Positions 50,075 to 58,851 of a stretch of DNA of 64,000 nucleotides are shown here, piece by piece. The notes under the pieces were generated by a model. That model saw nothing but the letters and a program-made list of their open reading frames with translations, was not told the DNA's origin and did no database searches. Source of the DNA: JBDTSW01 sp963758845 (lineage in GTDB: Bacteria; Actinomycetota; Thermoleophilia; Solirubrobacterales; 70-9); the NCBI GenBank assembly GCA_963758845.1, contig CAVWWX010000002.1, positions 1,612,001 through 1,676,000 of the forward strand. Direction: 5' to 3'. The translations under genes were made by a program, and so were the position numbers. How positions within the stretch are numbered: position 1 is the first letter of the stretch; each line of letters starts with the position of its first letter.

Positions 50075-52273
50075 ATGACCCCGACCAGCGTCGCCGACCG
50101 GCCCGAGGCGCCACCGGCGCCCGGCCCGCCTCGCGCTATCGGCACCGGCCAGCCGCTTGGCCCTGGCGAGCTCTCCTCGGCGCCGCTTCGCACCCGGCCC
50201 AGGCCTTCCCGGCTGAGCGCGCCGATCACGTCGTTGAAGGGAGCCGGGCCGAAGCTCGCCGAGGCGGCCGCCGCCATCGGCATCGAGAGCCTCCACGACC
50301 TGCTGTGGCACCTGCCCCACGGATTTCGCGACCGCACGGCCATCCGCGAGGTCGGCGACCTGCGGATCGGGGAGGAGGCGACGGTCTCGGTCGAGGTCAA
50401 GTCGGCGCGGGTGCGCCCCACGCGTCGCCGCGGCCTGCGCATCGTCGAGGCCAACGTGACCGACGCCAGCGGGCCGATGAAGGCGGTCTGGTTCAACCAG
50501 GCCTGGCTGGCCGAGAAGCTCCAGCCCGGGACCCGCGTGCTGATGCACGGCCGCAACGACCGCTCGGGCTTTCGGGTCGAGGCCCACGAGATCGCGGGCG
50601 AGGGTGCCGCACAGGGACTCCACACCACCGGCATCGTCCCGGTGCATCCCGCCTCCGATCGCCTGAAGCCGGCGCGGCTGCGCGAGTGGGTGCACCTGGC
50701 GCTGGCGCTGGCGACCGACGCGATCGAGCCCCTACCGGCGGAGCTCCGCGCCCGCCTCGGCCTGGCCGGGCTCGGCGACGCCCTGACGGCAGCTCACTTC
50801 CCGCCGCGGCGCGAGGACGCCGAGGAGGGACGGCGACGCCTGGCATTCGAGGAGCTCTTCCTCCACCAGGCCGCGCTCGCCACCCGCCGCCGGCGCCGAC
50901 AGGCGGACCTGCCCGGGCTTGCGCTTCGGCCGGAGGGCGAGCTGACCGAGCGCTGGCTGGCTTCGCTGCCCTTCGAGCCCACGGATGGCCAGCGCGAGGC
51001 CTGCGCCCAGATCGACGCCGACCTCAGCTCCGGGCGGCCGATGCAGCGGCTGCTGATGGGCGAGGTGGGGAGCGGCAAGACGGTGGTCGCCCTGTTCGCG
51101 ATGCTGCGAGCAGTGGACGCCGGACACCAGGCAGCCCTGATGGCGCCCACCGAGACGCTGGCCGAGCAGCACGCCGCCACGCTCGCGTCGCTCCTGGCAG
51201 CTGACGCGGTGCCGTTCACGCTGCTCACGGGCGCCACGTCCGCCGCCCGCCGCGGCGAGGCGCTCGACCGCCTCGCCTCCGGCGAGCTGTCGCTCGTGGT
51301 CGGCACGCACGCCCTGATCGAGCCGGACGTGGAGTTCGCCCGGCTGGGCGTCGCGGTGGTCGACGAGCAGCACCGGTTCGGCGTCCGCCAGCGCGCGGCG
51401 CTCGACCGCAAGGGGCCGGGCGGCGCCGCCCCGCACGTCCTGCATATGACCGCCACCCCGATCCCGCGCACCCTGTCGCTGACCGCCTATGGCGACCTCG
51501 ACGCGACCGCCCTGCGCGAGCTCCCCGCCGGCCGCCGGCCGGTGAGAACGTGGGTCGTCGGCGAGGAGCGCCGTGCCGGCGCCTACGAGTTCATCCGCGA
51601 GCGGCTGCGAGAGGGCCGGCAGGCCTACGTGGTCTGCCCGCTGGTCGAGGGTTCGGCGAAGCTCGAGGCGAAGGCGGCCGCGGAGGAGTTCGAGCGCCTG
51701 CGGGCGGGCGAGCTGGCGGACTTCGACCTGGAGCTGCTGCACGGGCAGATGCCCTCGGCGGCCAAGGCCGCCGCGATGGAGGCGTTCGCGTCCGGAGCCG
51801 CCGACGTCCTCGTGGCGACGAGCGTAATCGAGGTCGGGATCGACGTCGCGAACGCGACGGTGATGCTCGTGGAAGGCGCCGAGCGTTTCGGCCTCTCCCA
51901 GCTCCACCAGCTGCGTGGCCGGGTGGGGAGGGGGGAGCACGAGTCGCAGTGCATCCTGTTCGCTGACGCCGCCTCGGACCTCGCCCGCAAGCGGATGGAG
52001 GCGATCGAGGCCGAGCGCGACGGCTTCCGGCTGGCCGAGGTTGATCTGTCGCTGCGTGGCGAGGGCGAGATCCTGGGCACCCGCCAGTCGGGTCTGCCGA
52101 CCTTCACCGCGGCCACGCTCCCAGAGGACTTCGAGCTGCTTGCGTCGGCGCGCCGGGAGGTCCTCGCGCTGCTGGAAGCTCACGGCTCGCTGGACGCTCC
52201 TGCGCTGGGGCCCCTGATGAAAGCGGTGCGCCGACGCTACGGCGACGAGCGGGCCGAGAGCATCGCCGCGTGA
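50075..52273 (+). CDS. recG: ATP-dependent DNA helicase RecG
   Basis: RecG remodels stalled forks and branched DNA. The 732-residue protein has a 45-residue Pro-rich N-terminal extension, the wedge (OB-fold) domain (SLKGAGPKLAEAAAAIGI, DLLWHLPHGFRDRT), Walker A MGEVGSGKTVVAL at about residue 328, the DEQH box VVDEQHRFGVRQR, TATPIPRTLSL, VIEVGIDVANATVM and the QLRGRVGRG motif. The start at ATG 50075 is backed by the -10 box. rsmD overlaps its end by 4 nt. Confidence 0.96.
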   Translation: MTPTSVADRPEAPPAPGPPRAIGTGQPLGPGELSSAPLRTRPRPSRLSAPITSLKGAGPKLAEAAAAIGIESLHDLLWHLPHGFRDRTAIREVGDLRIGEEATVSVEVKSARVRPTRRRGLRIVEANVTDASGPMKAVWFNQAWLAEKLQPGTRVLMHGRNDRSGFRVEAHEIAGEGAAQGLHTTGIVPVHPASDRLKPARLREWVHLALALATDAIEPLPAELRARLGLAGLGDALTAAHFPPRREDAEEGRRRLAFEELFLHQAALATRRRRRQADLPGLALRPEGELTERWLASLPFEPTDGQREACAQIDADLSSGRPMQRLLMGEVGSGKTVVALFAMLRAVDAGHQAALMAPTETLAEQHAATLASLLAADAVPFTLLTGATSAARRGEALDRLASGELSLVVGTHALIEPDVEFARLGVAVVDEQHRFGVRQRAALDRKGPGGAAPHVLHMTATPIPRTLSLTAYGDLDATALRELPAGRRPVRTWVVGEERRAGAYEFIRERLREGRQAYVVCPLVEGSAKLEAKAAAEEFERLRAGELADFDLELLHGQMPSAAKAAAMEAFASGAADVLVATSVIEVGIDVANATVMLVEGAERFGLSQLHQLRGRVGRGEHESQCILFADAASDLARKRMEAIEAERDGFRLAEVDLSLRGEGEILGTRQSGLPTFTAATLPEDFELLASARREVLALLEAHGSLDAPALGPLMKAVRRRYGDERAESIAA

Positions 52274-52809
52274 GGGTCGTCGGCGGCGAACTGCGCGGGC
52301 GCCGGCTGACGGCGCCGCCGCGGGGATCCGATGTCCGCCCCACGTCCGACAAGGTCCGCGAGGCCCTGTTCTCGATCCTGGGAGAGCGCGTCGACGGCGC
52401 CGAGGTGCTGGACCTGTTCGCCGGCACCGGGGCGCTCTCGGTCGAGGCGATCTCGCGGGGGGCGGCCCGCGCGACCCTGGTCGACGACAACACGTCGCTC
52501 GCCCAGCGCAACGTGGACGGCCTGGGCCTGGGCGACCGCTGCCGGCTGGTTCGCTCCGACGTCGAGCGGTTCCTCGCGCGCGAGCGGGGGCGCTTCGGCG
52601 TGATCTTCTGCGATCCCCCGTATAGACTCGCCGACCGCTTGCAGGCCCCGCTCGACAAGCTCCTGCCGGACCGACTCGCCGACGGTGGCGTGGTGGTCGT
52701 CGAGAGCGCGGCCCGCAGGCCGCTCGGCCTGGGCCTGAACGCGCTCACCGAGCGCCGGTACGGCGACACCCACATCGGGATCTTCTCCGGGGTGCCTGCC
52801 GATGCCTGA
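52270..52809 (+). CDS. rsmD: 16S rRNA (guanine-966-N2)-methyltransferase RsmD
   Basis: RsmD methylates G966 of 16S rRNA. The 179-residue protein starts on GTG 52270 with RVVGGELRGRRLTAPPRGSDVRPTSDKVREALFSIL, then the SAM site VLDLFAGTGALSVEAISRGA and the catalytic DPPY (FCDPPYRLAD). It overlaps recG and coaD, the conserved recG-rsmD-coaD order. Confidence 0.95.
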   Translation: MRVVGGELRGRRLTAPPRGSDVRPTSDKVREALFSILGERVDGAEVLDLFAGTGALSVEAISRGAARATLVDDNTSLAQRNVDGLGLGDRCRLVRSDVERFLARERGRFGVIFCDPPYRLADRLQAPLDKLLPDRLADGGVVVVESAARRPLGLGLNALTERRYGDTHIGIFSGVPADA

Positions 52810-53296
52810 GCAGCGGATAGCCGTGTGCCCGGGCAGCTACGACCCGGTCACGAACGGCCATGTGGACATCATCGGGCGCGCGGCCAACGTCTTCGACACG
52901 GTCGTCGTCGGCGTCGTCGGCCAGGCGATCCGCAAGTCGCAGTCGATGTTCTCGCCCGAGGAGCGCAAGGGGTTCCTCGAGGAGGCGCTGTCGGGCATCG
53001 CGAACGTCCGGGTCGAGATCTTCACCAACCTCGTCGTCGATTTCGCCCGTGACCAGGACGCAACCGCGATAGTGAAGGGTCTGCGCGCGATCTCGGACTT
53101 CGAGTACGAGTTCGAGATGAACCAGCTCAACCGCAAGCTGGCGCCCGACATCGAGTCCGTCTACATCATCGCCTCGCCGGACTACAGCTTCCTCTCGTCC
53201 ACGGGCGTCAAGGAGATGGCGACCTTCGGCGGGGACGTGTCGGACCTGGTCCCGCGGCCCGTCGCGAAGGCGCTCACCGAGCGCGCGCGGCGCTAG
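52802..53296 (+). CDS. coaD: Phosphopantetheine adenylyltransferase
   Basis: CoaD makes dephospho-CoA from ATP and phosphopantetheine. The 164-residue protein has the nucleotidyltransferase motif CPGSYDPVTNGHVDIIGRA, FVVKGLRA-like IVKGLRAISDFEYEFEMNQLNRKL, and the second motif YSFLSSTGVKEMATFGGDV. The usual SSSxV is SSTGV here, a mild change. It overlaps rsmD by 8 nt. Confidence 0.96.
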   Translation: MPEQRIAVCPGSYDPVTNGHVDIIGRAANVFDTVVVGVVGQAIRKSQSMFSPEERKGFLEEALSGIANVRVEIFTNLVVDFARDQDATAIVKGLRAISDFEYEFEMNQLNRKLAPDIESVYIIASPDYSFLSSTGVKEMATFGGDVSDLVPRPVAKALTERARR

Positions 53297-53372
53297 TGAC
53301 ACGCATGATGGGAAGGACGTTGCAGCCGGGCGCGGAAACCGCGCTTACGATCGGAATTTCCCCGCTAACCCG

Positions 53373-53378
53373 TAAGCT
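53373..53378 (+). promoter_or_regulatory. -10 box TAAGCT before the SepIVA-like gene
   Basis: The hexamer ends 11 nt before ATG 53390. The 93-nt gap after coaD shows nothing else I recognise. Confidence 0.4.
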
Positions 53379-53389
53379 TTCCGCCTGAC

Positions 53390-53857
53390 ATGGACGTTCT
53401 CGTCCTCATCGACAAACTCGACGACCTGATCCACAACGCCCGGCCGGTGCCGCTTACCGACCAGGTGCGTGTCGACCGTGAGGAGATCTATGACCTCCTC
53501 GATCAGATGCGCGCCACGATCCCCGAGGAGATCAAGCAGGCGCGCTGGATCGTCAAGGAGCGCCAGGAGATGCTGGCCGAGGCCAAGCGCGAGGCCGAGC
53601 GCGTGGTCAAGGAGGCTCGCGACCAGCAGTCGCGCCTGATCTCCGACGAGGAGGTCTACAAGCAGGCCGAGCGCGCCGCCGAGGAGATCATCGAGGACGC
53701 GCGCGAGACCGAGCGCCAGATCCGCCTGGGCGCCGAGGACTACGCCGACGAGATCCTGTCGACCCTCGAGGTCAACCTTCAGAAGTTCCTCGCCGCCGTC
53801 CAGCGTGGCCGCGACCGCCTCGCCGGCCGCGACGAAGAGCCCGCCGAAGTCGGCTAG
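53390..53857 (+). CDS. DivIVA/SepIVA-like coiled-coil protein
   Basis: The 155-residue protein opens with MDVLVLIDKLDDLIHNARPVPLTDQVRVD and a DivIVA-like segment, REEIYDLLDQMRATIPEEIKQA, then a long coiled coil (RQEMLAEAKREAERVVKEAR, EEIIEDARETERQIRLG) ending in an acidic tail. This pattern and the location next to coaD match mycobacterial SepIVA, a septum-linked regulator of cell-wall growth. I infer a role in division or elongation; direct proof is lacking. Confidence 0.8.
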   Translation: MDVLVLIDKLDDLIHNARPVPLTDQVRVDREEIYDLLDQMRATIPEEIKQARWIVKERQEMLAEAKREAERVVKEARDQQSRLISDEEVYKQAERAAEEIIEDARETERQIRLGAEDYADEILSTLEVNLQKFLAAVQRGRDRLAGRDEEPAEVG

Positions 53858-53873
53858 CGCCACGAGGGCGCAT

Positions 53874-53879
53874 TAGGCT
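53874..53879 (+). promoter_or_regulatory. -10 box TAGGCT before the phosphotransferase gene
   Basis: The hexamer ends 6 nt before GTG 53886. Confidence 0.4.
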
Positions 53880-53885
53880 CGCCGG

Positions 53886-54878
53886 GTGCCCCAGGCGCCC
53901 GCACCCGACGCTGTCCGCGCCGTCTTGGCCGACGCTCTCGGCGAGGATCCGGGCGCCGTCGAGCTCAGCCCTGTCCCGGGCGGGGCCTCGCGCCAGACGT
54001 TCCTGGTCGAGGCGGGCGACGGGCGCTGGGTGCTGCGCCGCGATCCGCCCGGGGCGAGCTCGTTCGCGCCGCTTGAGACCGAGTTCGACCTGATGCGCGT
54101 GGCCTCGGCCGCGCGGGTGCCGGTGCCGGGGCCGGTGGCCTTCGAGCCCGAGGGCGGGCGCTTCGAGAGCGCCGGCTTCCTGATGGAGGACGTCGCCGGC
54201 ACCTCTGTGGCGCCGCGGATCCTGCGCCGCGATTCCTACGCGCAGGCGCGTGATCGGATCCCGGGTCAGCTCGCCCTGGCGCTCGCGGGCATCCACGCGA
54301 TAGCGCCAGCCGAGCTCGGGTCGGTCCCGGCCCCCGAGGGCGATCCCGCGATCGCCGCCTGCGAGCTCTGGGAGACCGCGCTCGACGACGCCGGCGAGCC
54401 CCTGCCCGGGGTCGAGGCTGGTCTGCGGTGGCTGCGGCTGAACCCACCCGAGCCGCCCCCGGCGCCCCGCCTCGTCCATGGCGACTTTCGGCTTGGCAAC
54501 TTCATCGCGGACGCCGATGGGCTCGCCGCGGTGATCGACTGGGAGCTTTGCCACCTGGGCGATCCGGCCGAGGACATCGGCTGGCTGACGATCCGCTCCT
54601 GGCGCTTCGGCAACGACGAGCTGCCGGTGGCGGGGATGGGCGAGCTCGAACCGTTCCTCGACGCCTACGAGGCCGCCGGCGGGACCCGGCCCAGTGAGAG
54701 CTCGCTGCGCTGGTGGGAGGCGATGGGAAACGTCAAGTGGGCGGTGATCTGTGCCCGCCAGGCGGCCGACCACCTGAGCGGCCGCCGGCGGAGCGCCGAG
54801 CTCGCGTCGCTCGGGCGGCGGATCTGCGAGCCGGAGTGGGACCTCCTCGAGCTGCTGGCGGGGGAGGGGGCCAGGTAA
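53886..54878 (+). CDS. Aminoglycoside-phosphotransferase-family kinase (ACAD10/11-type)
   Basis: The 330-residue protein has a protein-kinase-like fold: VPGGASRQTFLVEAGDGRWVLRRDP (ATP-binding strands with the lysine replaced by Arg), the catalytic loop LVHGDFRLGNFI with Asp and Asn, and the metal motif VIDWELCHLGDPAEDIGW. This version, with GDPAEDIGW, is like the kinase domains associated with acyl-CoA dehydrogenases that act on hydroxyacyl-CoAs rather than antibiotic resistance enzymes. Its stop overlaps the start of the DUF6285 gene (TAATG), a pairing I associate with acyl-CoA metabolism clusters. Confidence 0.8.
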   Translation: MPQAPAPDAVRAVLADALGEDPGAVELSPVPGGASRQTFLVEAGDGRWVLRRDPPGASSFAPLETEFDLMRVASAARVPVPGPVAFEPEGGRFESAGFLMEDVAGTSVAPRILRRDSYAQARDRIPGQLALALAGIHAIAPAELGSVPAPEGDPAIAACELWETALDDAGEPLPGVEAGLRWLRLNPPEPPPAPRLVHGDFRLGNFIADADGLAAVIDWELCHLGDPAEDIGWLTIRSWRFGNDELPVAGMGELEPFLDAYEAAGGTRPSESSLRWWEAMGNVKWAVICARQAADHLSGRRRSAELASLGRRICEPEWDLLELLAGEGAR

Positions 54879-55288
54879 TGCAGGATCGCCCCACTGCTCC
54901 GGAGCTGCTCGACGCCCTCGCCGAGCTGCTCTTCGCGGACGTCAGCGAATGGGTCCCGCGCGAGCGGCGCTTCCAGGTGTTGGTCGCGGCCAACGTGTGC
55001 GCGGTGGTGGCGCGGGAGCTCCGGGCCGGGCGCGAGCCCTCGCTCGCCGACCTGGAGCTGTTCCAGCGGCTGGCGGCGCGCTATGAGGCGCCGGCGTCGC
55101 ACGGGGAGAGCGCAGACGTGGGGTCGCGGGACGAGGCAGTGAGGGAGACCGCCCGTGAGGCTGCGGGTGAGCTCGCTCGGGCGATCCGGGCCGGGGAGCT
55201 GGACGACGAGCTGCCGGCGGTGATGGCCGGGCTGCGCGAGCACACCCGCCGCAAGCTCGACGTCGCCCGCCCCGGCTACGCCGCCTGA
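54878..55288 (+). CDS. DUF6285-type small protein
   Basis: The 136-residue product starts at ATG 54878, sharing a base with the previous stop. RPTAPELLDALAELLFADV, the RRFQVLVAANVCAVVARELR segment and LDDELPAVMAGLREHTRRKLDVARPGY are typical of the DUF6285 family, found next to phosphotransferases of the ACAD10/11 type. The protein is all-helical with no catalytic motif. It is probably a partner of the kinase upstream. Confidence 0.7.
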   Translation: MQDRPTAPELLDALAELLFADVSEWVPRERRFQVLVAANVCAVVARELRAGREPSLADLELFQRLAARYEAPASHGESADVGSRDEAVRETAREAAGELARAIRAGELDDELPAVMAGLREHTRRKLDVARPGYAA

Positions 55289-55341
55289 CCGCCGATGGTC
55301 GAGAACCGGGACATCCTGTCCCGCAACTCGACCAACGGTGG

Positions 55342-56151
55342 CTAGAGGCCGGTCTCGTGCTCGCCGGCGCGCCCGGCGTCGGTCTTGTCGTAGAAGCGGC
55401 CCAGGAGCGCCTGGGTCTCTTCCGGGTCGGCGCACGTGTACGCGTTCCAAGCCTCGGTGCGAAGCTGGGCGTCGAGCGGCTGGCCGATCACGTCCAGGAT
55501 CGTCTGCTTCGCCGAGCGGACCGCTCGCTGCGAGTTGCGAAGGATCTGACTCGCGAGAAGCTCCGCCTCGTCCATCAGGTCCTCGTGGGGGACGACCTTG
55601 GTGACCAGGTTGCAGGCGAGGGCGCGCTGGGCGTCGATCGGCTCGGCGGTCAGGAGCATCTGCATCGCGACCCCGACGCCGCAGGTGTTGACCAGCCGGA
55701 CGAGCCCGCCGTCGCCGTGGTGGAAGCCTCGCCGGGCCTCGAAGGACCCGAACATCGCCCGGTCCGACGCGACGCGGATGTCACACGCCAGCGCCGTCTC
55801 GAGCCCACCGGCCAGCGCCCAGCCGTTGACGGCGCCGACGATGGGCTTCGGGATCCTGTGCATCCCGCGGGTGAAGCCGTTCAGGCCGAGCTCGACGATC
55901 TCGCGGATGTCGTGTGGTCGTGCGTCCTCCATGATCGGCGGGATGTAGGTCTTGAGGTCGGCGCCCGCGCAGAACGCCTCGTCGCCCGCCCCGGTCAGGA
56001 CCGCCACGTCGACGGAATCGTCGTCGCGGAAGTCGACCCACGTCTCGATCATCGCCCGGTGTACGTCGGGGTCGATCGCGTTGCGGGCCTCCGGGCGGTT
56101 GATCGTGATCCAGGCGATCCGGTCTCGCTTCTCGTAGATCACCTTGTCCAT
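55342..56151 (-). CDS. Enoyl-CoA hydratase/isomerase family protein
   Basis: The 269-residue crotonase-fold protein starts at ATG 56151 with GAGGAGGAG about 5 nt upstream. ITINRPEARNAIDPDVH, the oxyanion-hole segment GDEAFCAGADLKTYIPP, and NGWALAGGLETALACDIRVAS are typical. At the first catalytic Glu position the sequence is FHHGDGGLVRLVN, and no glutamate pair is evident, so it may not be a classical hydratase. It is co-transcribed with the methyltransferase gene 13 nt upstream and is convergent with the kinase/DUF6285 pair. Confidence 0.85.
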   Translation of the reverse strand: MDKVIYEKRDRIAWITINRPEARNAIDPDVHRAMIETWVDFRDDDSVDVAVLTGAGDEAFCAGADLKTYIPPIMEDARPHDIREIVELGLNGFTRGMHRIPKPIVGAVNGWALAGGLETALACDIRVASDRAMFGSFEARRGFHHGDGGLVRLVNTCGVGVAMQMLLTAEPIDAQRALACNLVTKVVPHEDLMDEAELLASQILRNSQRAVRSAKQTILDVIGQPLDAQLRTEAWNAYTCADPEETQALLGRFYDKTDAGRAGEHETGL

Positions 56152-56164
56152 CTCGGGCTCCTCC

Positions 56165-56743
56165 TCACTCGTAGTCGGCGCGGATCACGGCCAGGTCGTC
56201 GGCCTGCCACACGACCTCGCCGTCGCACCACTGGGCCTGCGCTTCGGCGTCGGCCGGCATGTCTACGCCCGCCTCGATCGGGGTCACCTGCGGATCGTGC
56301 AGGACCACGTCGCCGATCACGAGGGCTCTGGCCTGCTCGCGCACCCGGCGGAACAGGTCGCGCTTGCCGGCGTCGTCCAGGTGGTGCACGGACAGGACCG
56401 CGATCACCAGGTCCCAGGGCCCGTCCGGGAGCGGGTCCTCCATCCGCGCCAGGCGGACCTCGATCCCCAGCTCGCGAGCCCGGAAGACCATCTCGGCGCT
56501 GCCGTCGAGGCCGGTGACGCGAGCCTCGGGATGCGCCGCAAGCAGCCGCCGCGTCGTCTCTCCCGTGCCGATGCCCAGCTCCAGCACGGTGGACGGCGGG
56601 GCCGGGATCGCCGCGATGGCGGCCTCCTGGAGCTCGTCGTAGCGCGGCACCTCGGCCCGGATCTCCTCCAGGTAGGTCTCGGGCCGCCAGTGAAACTGCC
56701 CGCCGGCGTGGGAGCGTCCCGGAGTGACGTCGGGGGGCGTCAC
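56165..56743 (-). CDS. Class I SAM-dependent methyltransferase
   Basis: From GTG 56743 the product has 192 residues. Motif I is STVLELGIGTGETTRRLLAAHP, then VTGLDGSAEMVFRAREL, LPDGPWDLVIAVLSVHHLDD and ARALVIGDVVLHDP. The substrate is unknown. Longer in-frame starts would overlap the divergent yceD gene and are not needed. It leads the two-gene unit with the enoyl-CoA hydratase-like gene. Confidence 0.82.
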   Translation of the reverse strand: MTPPDVTPGRSHAGGQFHWRPETYLEEIRAEVPRYDELQEAAIAAIPAPPSTVLELGIGTGETTRRLLAAHPEARVTGLDGSAEMVFRARELGIEVRLARMEDPLPDGPWDLVIAVLSVHHLDDAGKRDLFRRVREQARALVIGDVVLHDPQVTPIEAGVDMPADAEAQAQWCDGEVVWQADDLAVIRADYE

Positions 56744-56752
56744 CGCCCGCGC

Positions 56753-56758
56753 TACCCT
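56753..56758 (+). promoter_or_regulatory. -10 box TACCCT before the YceD gene
   Basis: The hexamer ends 12 nt before ATG 56771. The gap to the divergent methyltransferase GTG is only 27 nt, so the two promoters must overlap. Confidence 0.4.
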
Positions 56759-56770
56759 CGGCTCCGGCTC

Positions 56771-57283
56771 ATGGCGGCATCTAACACGATCGACCTGGCG
56801 AGCCTCCAGCTGCGGCCCGGCGAGGCCCGGCGCATCCTCCTTCCACTTGGCCAGGACTCGCTCTCCTACGGTGGCCAGTCCTACGAGCTGGGGGCGGGCG
56901 ATCCGGCGGTCCTCGACGTCTCGCGCATGCCCGGCGGCCACTCCCTCCACCTGCGGTTCAGAGGCCACCTCGACGGGCCGTGCATGCGCTGCCTGGACGA
57001 TGCCAAGATCGAGGTCGACGTCGAGGCGCGCGAGGTCGATCAGCCCGGGGCCGGCGAGGAGCTCGACAGTCCCTACGTCGACGGCGAGGAGCTCCGCGTG
57101 CTCGACTGGGCCCATGACTCGCTGGCGCTGGCGCTGCCGGCGCAGCTCGTCTGCCGTTCGGACTGCGCCGGTCTGTGCCCCGTGTGCGGCGAGTCGCTGA
57201 ACGACGCGCCGGAGGGCGCCCACGACCACCCGCGCGAGCCCGACCCGCGCTGGGACAAGCTGCGCGGGCTGAAGCTCGACTAG
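56771..57283 (+). CDS. YceD family protein (DUF177)
   Basis: The 170-residue product belongs to the YceD family that precedes rpmF in most bacteria. It contains LRFRGHLDGPCMRCLDDAKIEVDVEAREV and the conserved cysteine cluster LVCRSDCAGLCPVCGESLN. In bacteria and plastids the family is linked to 23S rRNA accumulation and ribosome assembly. It is followed after 22 nt by rpmF, as expected. Confidence 0.9.
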   Translation: MAASNTIDLASLQLRPGEARRILLPLGQDSLSYGGQSYELGAGDPAVLDVSRMPGGHSLHLRFRGHLDGPCMRCLDDAKIEVDVEAREVDQPGAGEELDSPYVDGEELRVLDWAHDSLALALPAQLVCRSDCAGLCPVCGESLNDAPEGAHDHPREPDPRWDKLRGLKLD

Positions 57284-57288
57284 GCAGC

Positions 57289-57294
57289 TACCAT
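57289..57294 (+). promoter_or_regulatory. -10 box TACCAT before rpmF
   Basis: The hexamer ends 11 nt before ATG 57306. Confidence 0.45.
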
Positions 57295-57305
57295 TCCGCG
57301 CTCGC

Positions 57306-57518
57306 ATGGCCGTCCCGAAGAAGAGAACCTCGCGTACCCGCCGCGACAAGCGCCGGGCCAATCATCGCGCCGCGAAGCCGCGCCTGAACGAGTGCCCGCG
57401 CTGTCACAGCGCCCGGCTCCCGCATCGCGTCTGCCCTACCTGCGGCACCTACGCCGGCCGTGAGGTGATCTCGCACGAGATCGGCGAGGGCCAGGCCGCG
57501 ACTCCCGCGGAGGAGTAG
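57306..57518 (+). CDS. rpmF: 50S ribosomal protein L32
   Basis: L32 is 70 residues: AVPKKRTSRTRRDKRRANHR, then two zinc CxxC pairs in ECPRCHSARLPHRVCPTCGTY and a short acidic tail. It shares one base with the GTG of plsX (the order yceD-rpmF-plsX-acpP). Confidence 0.96.
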   Translation: MAVPKKRTSRTRRDKRRANHRAAKPRLNECPRCHSARLPHRVCPTCGTYAGREVISHEIGEGQAATPAEE

Positions 57519-58579
57519 TGGCCCCGGCAACGGGCTCGCCGGCCACCGGCCGGCGCCCCATCGTCGCGCTTGACGGCCATGGCGCCGAGCAGGGCTCCGA
57601 GGTCCTGGCAGAGGGCGCGCTGGCCGCCGCCGCGGACGGGATCCGGCTGCGGGTCTTCGGCGACCCGGCGAAGCTGTCGGCGCTGGACGGCGCGGACGGT
57701 GTCGAGCTGGTCGAGGCCACGGAGGCGATCACGAACGACGACGAGCCAGTCGCCGCAGTGCGCTCGCGCGAGCGTGCCTCGATCGTGATGGCCGCCGCCG
57801 ATGTCGCGGATGGGAACGCGCAGGCCGTTGTCAGCGCCGGCCCCACCGGCGCGACGATGACGGCGGCGTTGTTCGCGCTGCGCCGAAGCCAGGGCGTGCG
57901 CCGGCCCGCACTGACCGTCCAGCTGCCCGTCCCCGACCGCGATGCACCGCCGCCGATCCTGCTGGACGTAGGGGCGAATACGGAGGCGCGGGTCGGCGAC
58001 CTGGTCCAGTTCGCGCATATGGGCGCGGCCTTCTCGGAGGCGGTGCTGGGCATCGAGCGCCCACGCGTCGCCCTGCTCTCGATCGGCGAGGAGGCCAAGA
58101 AGGGGACCGCTCAGCTCGTCGAGGCATACGCCGCGCTTGGAGACGCTTCGAGCCTCAACTTCACCGGCAACGTCGAAGGGCGCGACCTGCTTGGCGACAG
58201 CGCCGACGTCGTCGTCACCGACGGCTTCACCGGCAACGTCGTCTTGAAGACGATGGAGGGCACGGCCCGCACCGTCTCGTCGGCGGTCGCGGCGGCTGCG
58301 CGCTCGAACCCGCTCGCAGCCATTGGGGGTCTGATGCTCCGCCCGGCCCTGGGCGGGGTCCGTCGCGAGTTGGACCCGGACACCACCGGCGGCGCCATCC
58401 TCCTGGGGCTTCGGGGAGTCGCGGTCGTGGGACACGGCAGCTCGGGCCCCGAGGGGATCGCCAACGCCGTCCGCCTGGCGGCGCTCACGGTCGAGCAGCG
58501 CGCCGTCGAGCTGACGGCCGAGCTGCTCGAGCGCTCGGGCGCCACCAGAGGTGGACTGCGTGATAGGAACGGAGGGTGA
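57518..58579 (+). CDS. plsX: Phosphate acyltransferase PlsX
   Basis: PlsX makes acyl phosphate from acyl-ACP for phospholipid synthesis. The 353-residue protein from GTG 57518 shows IVALDGHGAEQGSEVLAEGAL (family GGD has become GHG), AVVSAGPTGATMTAALF, LLDVGANTEAR, LLSIGEEAKKGTAQL, FTGNVEGRDLLG and VVTDGFTGNVVLKTMEG. The acyl carrier gene follows 7 nt downstream. Confidence 0.94.
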   Translation: MAPATGSPATGRRPIVALDGHGAEQGSEVLAEGALAAAADGIRLRVFGDPAKLSALDGADGVELVEATEAITNDDEPVAAVRSRERASIVMAAADVADGNAQAVVSAGPTGATMTAALFALRRSQGVRRPALTVQLPVPDRDAPPPILLDVGANTEARVGDLVQFAHMGAAFSEAVLGIERPRVALLSIGEEAKKGTAQLVEAYAALGDASSLNFTGNVEGRDLLGDSADVVVTDGFTGNVVLKTMEGTARTVSSAVAAAARSNPLAAIGGLMLRPALGGVRRELDPDTTGGAILLGLRGVAVVGHGSSGPEGIANAVRLAALTVEQRAVELTAELLERSGATRGGLRDRNGG

Positions 58580-58586
58580 ATTTCCG

Positions 58587-58838
58587 ATGAGCGCAGATCG
58601 CGACCAGGTACTGGCGAAGGTGCGCGAGCATCTCGCGGCCGAGCTCGAGGTCTCGACCGACCGGATCGAGGCATCGACCCGGTTCCGCGAGGATCTCGAC
58701 GCCGACTCGCTCGACCTCTACGAGCTCGTGATGGAGCTCGAGGACACGTACGGGGTGACCATGAGCGAGCAGGAGGCGGCCGAGATCGAGACGGTGTCGG
58801 ACGCCGTCGACTTCGTCGTCGAGCGCTTGCCCGCCTGA
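58587..58838 (+). CDS. acpP: Acyl carrier protein
   Basis: The 83-residue protein carries the phosphopantetheine serine in DLDADSLDLYELVMELEDTYGV, and the acidic helices of ACP. ATG 58587 has GGAGGG at 58571-58576 as ribosome site; the in-frame upstream start at 58551 lies within plsX and is rejected. Confidence 0.95.
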   Translation: MSADRDQVLAKVREHLAAELEVSTDRIEASTRFREDLDADSLDLYELVMELEDTYGVTMSEQEAAEIETVSDAVDFVVERLPA

Positions 58839-58851
58839 GCGGTCCCGGGCG

